A stretch of DNA of 27,878 nucleotides from Bacteroides sp. OM05-12 (lineage in GTDB: Bacteria; Bacteroidota; Bacteroidia; Bacteroidales; Bacteroidaceae). Each line of letters begins with the position of its first letter. Position 1 is the first letter of the stretch. Made by a program: the position numbers and the translations under genes. Below are positions 23,934 to 27,878 of this stretch, one piece after another. The stretch spans positions 1-27,878 of the forward strand of contig NZ_QSUN01000035.1 in NCBI RefSeq assembly GCF_003438995.1, in the 5' to 3' direction. The notes under the pieces were generated by a model. It saw only the letters and a program-made list of their open reading frames with translations. It did not search any database and had not been told where the DNA came from.

Positions 23934-26567
23934 ATGGAATTAGCAAGTAAGTACAATCCCGCAGACGTTGAGGATAAGTGGTATCAGTATTGGATGGAAA
24001 ACAAATTATTCAGTTCAAAACCCGATGGACGTGAGCCTTATACTGTCGTCATCCCTCCTCCGAATGTAACCGGTGTACTGCACATGGGACACATGCTTAA
24101 CAATACCATTCAGGATATTCTGGTTCGTCGTGCCCGCATGGAAGGCAAGAATGCTTGTTGGGTGCCGGGCACAGATCATGCTTCTATTGCCACCGAAGCT
24201 AAAGTTGTAAATAAACTGGCAGCGGAGGGTATAAAGAAAACCGATCTTACCCGTGATGAATTCCTAAAACATGCATGGGACTGGACAGACAAGCATGGAG
24301 GCATTATCCTAAAACAGCTTAGAAAACTCGGCGCTTCCTGTGATTGGGATCGCACGGCTTTCACTATGGATGAGAAACGTAGTGAAAGTGTCTTGAAGGT
24401 TTTCGTAGACCTCTACAATAAAGGATTGATTTACAGCGGAGTACGTATGGTAAACTGGGACCCGAAGGCTTTGACTGCTCTAAGTGATGAGGAAGTTATC
24501 TATAAAGAAGAACACAGCAAACTGTATTACCTGAAATATATGATTGAAGGAGAAGACGGTTACGCGGTAGTTGCTACTACGCGTCCTGAAACCATCATGG
24601 GTGATACGGCAATGTGTATTAATCCGAATGACCCGAAGAATCAACATTTGAAAGGAAAGAAAGTTATCGTTCCGTTGGTTGGACGTGTCATTCCGGTAAT
24701 TGAAGATGACTATGTAGATATAGAATTCGGTACGGGATGTCTGAAAGTGACTCCGGCGCACGATGTGAATGACTATATGCTGGGTGAAAAATATAACTTG
24801 CCGAGCATTGATATTTTTAATGACAACGGAACCATCAGTGAGGCTGCCGGTAGATATGTAGGTATGGATCGCTTCGATGTACGCGAGCAGATAGAGAAAG
24901 ACCTTGCTGCTGCCGGATTATTGGAAAAGGTGGAAGCATATACCAATAAAGTAGGTTTTTCCGAACGTACCAATGTGGCTATTGAACCGAAACTTTCCAT
25001 GCAATGGTTCCTTAAAATGGAAGAACTTGCTAAGCCTGCGCTGGAAGCGGTAATGAGCGACGAGATTAAATTCTATCCGGCAAAATATAAGAATACCTAT
25101 AAATATTGGATGGAAAACATCAAAGACTGGTGCATCAGTCGCCAACTTTGGTGGGGACACCGTATTCCTGCTTATTTCTTGCCTGAAGGTGGTTATGTAG
25201 TAGCCGAAACTTCTGAAGAGGCATTGAAGTTGGCAAAAGAAAAAACAGGGAACAGCAACTTAACCATTTCTGATTTGCGTCAGGATGAAGACTGCCTCGA
25301 CACTTGGTTCTCTTCATGGTTATGGCCTATCTCCCTGTTTGATGGAATCAATAACCCGAACAATGAGGAAATAAATTACTATTATCCTACCAGTGACCTT
25401 GTTACAGGGCCGGATATTATTTTCTTCTGGGTGGCGCGTATGATTATGGCAGGTTACGAATACGAGGGCAAAATGCCGTTTAAGAACGTTTACTTTACCG
25501 GGATTGTACGCGATAAAATAGGGCGTAAGATGTCTAAGTCTCTCGGTAATTCACCGGATCCGTTAGAATTAATCGAAAGATATGGTGCGGATGGTGTGCG
25601 TATGGGTATGATGCTTGCAGCTCCTGCCGGAAACGATATTTTGTTTGATGATGCTCTTTGCGAACAGGGACGTAACTTTAATAATAAAATATGGAATGCA
25701 TTCCGTTTGGTTAAAGGTTGGAATGTAGCCGATATCGAGCAGCCGGAGTATGCACAACTGGCAACCGCATGGTTTTCTATCAAACTGGGTGACGTGGCAT
25801 ATGAGGTGAAAGACCTATTTTCTAAGTATCGTTTAAGCGAGGCTTTGATGGCTGTTTATAAGTTGTTCTGGGATGAGTTCTCTTCCTGGTATTTGGAAAT
25901 GATTAAGCCGGCATACGGACAACCGATTGATCGCAGAACTTATGAACTGACACTGAAATATTTCGATGAACTCTTGAAACTTCTACACCCGTTCATGCCG
26001 TTTATTACGGAAGAGCTGTGGCAGAATATTGAAGAGCGTAAAGCAGGTGAAAGCCTTATGACTCAACAAATGAGCAATGTAGAGGAGCTTCCCGCACAAA
26101 GTAAAGAAGTTTTAAGTTGGTTTGAAACGCTCAAAGATGTTGTCAGTGGTATCCGTACTGTTCGTGTACAAAAGAATATTCCGCAAAAAGATGCGTTGGA
26201 ACTGGAGATTGTCGATGAATCTGATATAACCAACTATCAAAGTCTGATTTCAAAATTGTGTAATCTTTCTGCTGTTAAAACGGTAGAGACGAAGAGTGAC
26301 GGCTCTGTTTCATTCTTGGTGGGAACAACAGAATATGCAGTACCATTGGGCAATATGATTGACGTGGAAGCTGAAATAGAAAAATTGGAAGCCGAACTAA
26401 AGTATCAGGAAGGATTCCTTCAATCTGTGTTGAAGAAACTAAGCAATGAAAAGTTTGTAGGTAAGGCTCCTGCAAATGTTATCGACATGGAACGCAAGAA
26501 ACAAGCCGATGCGGAAAGCAAAATTGCTTCTTTGAAGGAAAGCATCGCTACGTTGAAGAAAGCATAA
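23934..26567 (+). CDS. valS: Valyl-tRNA synthetase
   Basis: A class Ia aminoacyl-tRNA synthetase of 877 residues that charges tRNA-Val in the cytoplasm. The ATP-binding signatures are HMGH (50-53, after PPPNVTGVL) and KMSKS (532-536). The editing domain is present ([12 protein letters not shown]), as are the valyl specific segments ([24 protein letters not shown]). The C-terminus is a leucine/lysine coiled coil ([14 protein letters not shown] to the end), typical of ValRS. I chose the ATG at 23934 ([16 protein letters not shown]) because it gives the family's usual N-terminus and follows the promoter; the open frame extends upstream through an ATG at 23901 and a TTG at 23889. A strong terminator follows at 26614. 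Confidence 0.98.
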   Translation: MELASKYNPADVEDKWYQYWMENKLFSSKPDGREPYTVVIPPPNVTGVLHMGHMLNNTIQDILVRRARMEGKNACWVPGTDHASIATEAKVVNKLAAEGIKKTDLTRDEFLKHAWDWTDKHGGIILKQLRKLGASCDWDRTAFTMDEKRSESVLKVFVDLYNKGLIYSGVRMVNWDPKALTALSDEEVIYKEEHSKLYYLKYMIEGEDGYAVVATTRPETIMGDTAMCINPNDPKNQHLKGKKVIVPLVGRVIPVIEDDYVDIEFGTGCLKVTPAHDVNDYMLGEKYNLPSIDIFNDNGTISEAAGRYVGMDRFDVREQIEKDLAAAGLLEKVEAYTNKVGFSERTNVAIEPKLSMQWFLKMEELAKPALEAVMSDEIKFYPAKYKNTYKYWMENIKDWCISRQLWWGHRIPAYFLPEGGYVVAETSEEALKLAKEKTGNSNLTISDLRQDEDCLDTWFSSWLWPISLFDGINNPNNEEINYYYPTSDLVTGPDIIFFWVARMIMAGYEYEGKMPFKNVYFTGIVRDKIGRKMSKSLGNSPDPLELIERYGADGVRMGMMLAAPAGNDILFDDALCEQGRNFNNKIWNAFRLVKGWNVADIEQPEYAQLATAWFSIKLGDVAYEVKDLFSKYRLSEALMAVYKLFWDEFSSWYLEMIKPAYGQPIDRRTYELTLKYFDELLKLLHPFMPFITEELWQNIEERKAGESLMTQQMSNVEELPAQSKEVLSWFETLKDVVSGIRTVRVQKNIPQKDALELEIVDESDITNYQSLISKLCNLSAVKTVETKSDGSVSFLVGTTEYAVPLGNMIDVEAEIEKLEAELKYQEGFLQSVLKKLSNEKFVGKAPANVIDMERKKQADAESKIASLKESIATLKKA

Positions 26568-26613
26568 AATACTTCTCGGATTATAAAGAATCGTTCTGAT
26601 ATATAAATATAAG

Positions 26614-26655
26614 AATCTGCAAACCGACCTAAGATGTTGGTTTGCAGATTTTTTT
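26614..26655 (+). terminator. Rho-independent terminator after valS
   Basis: A stem of 12 perfect bases, AATCTGCAAACC (26614-26625) with GGTTTGCAGATT (26639-26650), extended by three more pairs including a G-U to a 7-base loop, is followed by a T-run to 26655. It also lies 3' of the convergent DJ-1-like gene (ends 26694). Confidence 0.93.
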
Positions 26656-26693
26656 ATTGTTTATAATAGGAACCTCTTGTTTGCTTTATCTTT

Positions 26694-27224
26694 TTATGCT
26701 TTCAACACCTTTATTAATTCAGGCATCATCGTCCAAATAGTATTCTCATCTTGTGCCGTATAGAAATTCCCGTCTATAACAGATTTTTCATCAGTAGCGA
26801 TTCCGGTCTGTATTGCCGGTTTTGCAAGTGGGTGAACTGCAAGTTTCTTTCCGGCCGTCACTCCTGTAAAATTAAACATCATCGCCGCAGCACAATGCCC
26901 TATCATTAACTTGCCTTTTTCTCCGAAAGTCTTGATAACTTCCATCAAATCAATATTGTATTGCTTTTCGGCATATTCTTTGAATACAGGAACAGCATCT
27001 CCACATGAAAATACCAATGCATCGTATTCGCCTTCATGTCCTTTCAGGTTAGCCACTACATCATCCGTAAATAATGTAATACCCGAATTTGTCTTAATCT
27101 CTTTGCTTTCTGCCACGGCAAATACTTTATAAGAAATGCCGTTCTCAAAAAATGCTTCTAAATACTGAAATAAACCAAACCCGTTTACCGGATTAACTGC
27201 TAAAACTGCTACTTTCTTTGCCAT
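26694..27224 (-). CDS. DJ-1/PfpI family protein
   Basis: A 176-residue protein with the DJ-1/PfpI (class I glutamine amidotransferase-like) fold: MAKKVAVLAVNPV strand, GITLFTDDVV, YDALVFSCGDA, and the nucleophile elbow LMIGHCAAAMM with C111. Members act as chaperones, deglycase or glyoxalase-like enzymes, or proteases; which applies here cannot be read from sequence. I chose the ATG at 27224 rather than 27248 because the fold starts with AKKVAVL. It is divergent from an HxlR-type regulator, sharing an intergenic region with symmetric operator-like sequences, so it is probably that regulator's target and may handle reactive aldehydes or redox stress. Confidence 0.9.
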   Translation of the reverse strand: MAKKVAVLAVNPVNGFGLFQYLEAFFENGISYKVFAVAESKEIKTNSGITLFTDDVVANLKGHEGEYDALVFSCGDAVPVFKEYAEKQYNIDLMEVIKTFGEKGKLMIGHCAAAMMFNFTGVTAGKKLAVHPLAKPAIQTGIATDEKSVIDGNFYTAQDENTIWTMMPELIKVLKA

Positions 27225-27268
27225 AATCTTAAATATTAAATAAAACAATAGTTATTTTTCGTAAGTTT

Positions 27269-27282
27269 ATTACTTTTGTAAT
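27269..27282. promoter_or_regulatory. Inverted repeat over the HxlR gene -7 box (operator candidate)
   Basis: ATTAC-TTTT-GTAAT is a perfect inverted repeat that contains the plus-strand box TACTTTTG (27271-27278) and lies 1 base from the minus-strand box TACATTTG (27284-27291) that probably serves the DJ-1-like gene. A regulator bound here would block both promoters. Confidence 0.5.
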
Positions 27283-27283
27283 G

Positions 27284-27291
27284 CAAATGTA
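27284..27291 (-). promoter_or_regulatory. -7 promoter box of the DJ-1-like gene
   Basis: TACATTTG on the minus strand matches TAnnTTTG; CTTG on the minus strand at 27312-27315, 20 bases upstream, is a partial -33 box. The leader to the ATG at 27224 would be about 55 bases. Confidence 0.5.
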
Positions 27292-27335
27292 TGCTTCCTT
27301 ATTCATATAAACAAGAACGTACCTCAGGATAAGGA

Positions 27336-27353
27336 AGTTACATAAAGGTAACT
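27336..27353. promoter_or_regulatory. Second inverted repeat just before the HxlR gene (operator candidate)
   Basis: AGTTAC-ATAAAG-GTAACT is a perfect 6-base inverted repeat ending 7 bases before the ATG at 27361. It shares TTAC/GTAA half-sites with the repeat at 27269-27282, which suggests one dimeric regulator binds both. Confidence 0.45.
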
Positions 27354-27360
27354 ATTGCTG

Positions 27361-27741
27361 ATGTTCAACATGATAGAAGAGATTAAAAAAATGCAAAAAT
27401 TTCATCCTACAGGAAGTTGCCCGATACGGGACGTATTGAGCAGGCTTGGTGACAAATGGTCTATGCTGGTTTTGGTTACGCTGAATGCAAACGGCACGAT
27501 GCGATTTAGTGATATTCATAAAACAATCGGAGACATTTCACAACGGATGCTTACTGTCACACTTCGTACATTGGAATCAGATGGGTTGGTGGAGCGTAAA
27601 ATATATGCTCAAGTGCCACCGAAGGTAGAATATAATTTAACGAGTACCGGCCATAGTCTTATTCCCCACGTAGAAGCACTTGTAGAATGGGCTTTGGAGT
27701 ATATGCCGGTTATTTTGAAGAATAGGATGGCGGAGTCGTAA
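27361..27741 (+). CDS. HxlR family winged-helix transcriptional regulator
   Basis: A 126-residue regulator with the HxlR signature: SCPIRDVLSRLGDKWSMLVL (residues 19-38), then MRFSDIHKTIGDISQRMLTVTLRTLESDGLVER (recognition helix) and the wing PPKVEYNLTSTG. Members bind as dimers to short inverted repeats and many sense electrophiles or redox change through the conserved N-terminal cysteine, here C20. Start choice: ATG at 27361 or 27370; the upstream TTG at 27355 is less likely. It is divergent from the DJ-1-like gene and two TTAC/GTAA inverted repeats lie between, so autorepression and control of the neighbour are likely. Confidence 0.93.
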   Translation: MFNMIEEIKKMQKFHPTGSCPIRDVLSRLGDKWSMLVLVTLNANGTMRFSDIHKTIGDISQRMLTVTLRTLESDGLVERKIYAQVPPKVEYNLTSTGHSLIPHVEALVEWALEYMPVILKNRMAES

Positions 27742-27783
27742 CTATTAAATGATGTTATAAAACATGGTTTTCCGGCAGAAAAA

Positions 27784-27814
27784 TTTGGAGTTCTGTTCAA
27801 AAGCCGTATCTTTG
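27784..27814 (+). promoter_or_regulatory. Strong Bacteroides-type promoter at the right edge
   Basis: TTTG (27784-27787), 19 bases, TATCTTTG (27807-27814): a full match to TTTG-N19-TAnnTTTG. No open reading frame starts in the remaining 64 bases. Confidence 0.75.
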
Positions 27815-27819
27815 TACTG

Positions 27820-27878
27820 TGTTTTTCATAGTATTAGATTTTAAGGTTAACAAAGGTTGGAGTACAGCGGTACTCCTT
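27820..27878 (+). ncRNA. Possible short leader or small RNA with terminal hairpin (cut by window edge)
   Basis: Transcription from the promoter at 27784 should begin near 27820. The following stretch, with TCATAGTATTAGATTTT and GGTTAACAAAGGTTGG, resembles a block I remember seeing repeatedly in Bacteroides intergenic regions. It ends in the hairpin GGAGTAC-AGCG-GTACTCC (27859-27876) and then T residues at the edge. This could be a roughly 60-base small RNA or an attenuator leader for a gene outside. No Rfam family is claimed. Confidence 0.4.

Noticed and set aside
1..27878. CRISPR arrays, transposons and insertion sequences
   Set aside because: No regularly spaced repeats, transposase genes or terminal inverted repeats were seen. 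The only integrase is the phage recombinase.

Overview
The window looks like a Bacteroides (order Bacteroidales) chromosome carrying the late-gene end of an integrated temperate siphovirus. Three things point there. Host genes have promoters of the Bacteroides type (TAnnTTTG at -7, some with TTTG about 19 bases upstream) and no strong Shine-Dalgarno sites. The host proteins include types common in Bacteroides (a DUF3810 membrane protein, a hybrid-type sensor with a receiver domain, valyl-tRNA synthetase, MazG). The integrase is of the KHTG class that I associate with Bacteroidetes phages and elements.

Bases 1 to about 19,800 are prophage. The morphogenesis genes run left to right: a connector-like protein, two unassigned structural proteins, a hub-like tail protein, a long tape measure protein, a lysis cassette (one-TM coiled-coil holin candidate, GH19 endolysin, candidate unimolecular spanin), a small phage protein, then three large tail/adhesin genes, two of them with beta-helix tailspike-like regions. 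A bidirectional terminator separates them from an oppositely oriented tyrosine recombinase. That gene lies beside a tRNA-Pro(GGG) whose 3' end faces the phage, the classic arrangement of a tRNA attachment site. Terminase, capsid, early genes and the other attachment site must lie left of the window.

Bases 19,851 to 27,878 are host DNA: tRNA-Pro, mazG, a periplasmic-sensor/receiver fusion with no kinase domain, a DUF3810 putative metalloprotease, valS, a divergent DJ-1/PfpI plus HxlR pair around a shared operator-like region, and at the right edge a strong promoter followed by a short non-coding stretch and a hairpin.

The most interesting signal is a phage promoter family. The same two-part element, GTCCTTTT then 19 bases then TAnnTTTG, occurs three times with identical spacing, once before each late transcription block (tape measure, lysis, adhesins). 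Twice it directly follows a rho-independent terminator. The late region therefore seems to be cut into separately transcribed modules, and the adhesin block may begin with a leaderless message. Other points of interest are the candidate u-spanin, the GC-rich tailspike section, and the kinase-less sensor-receiver fusion.
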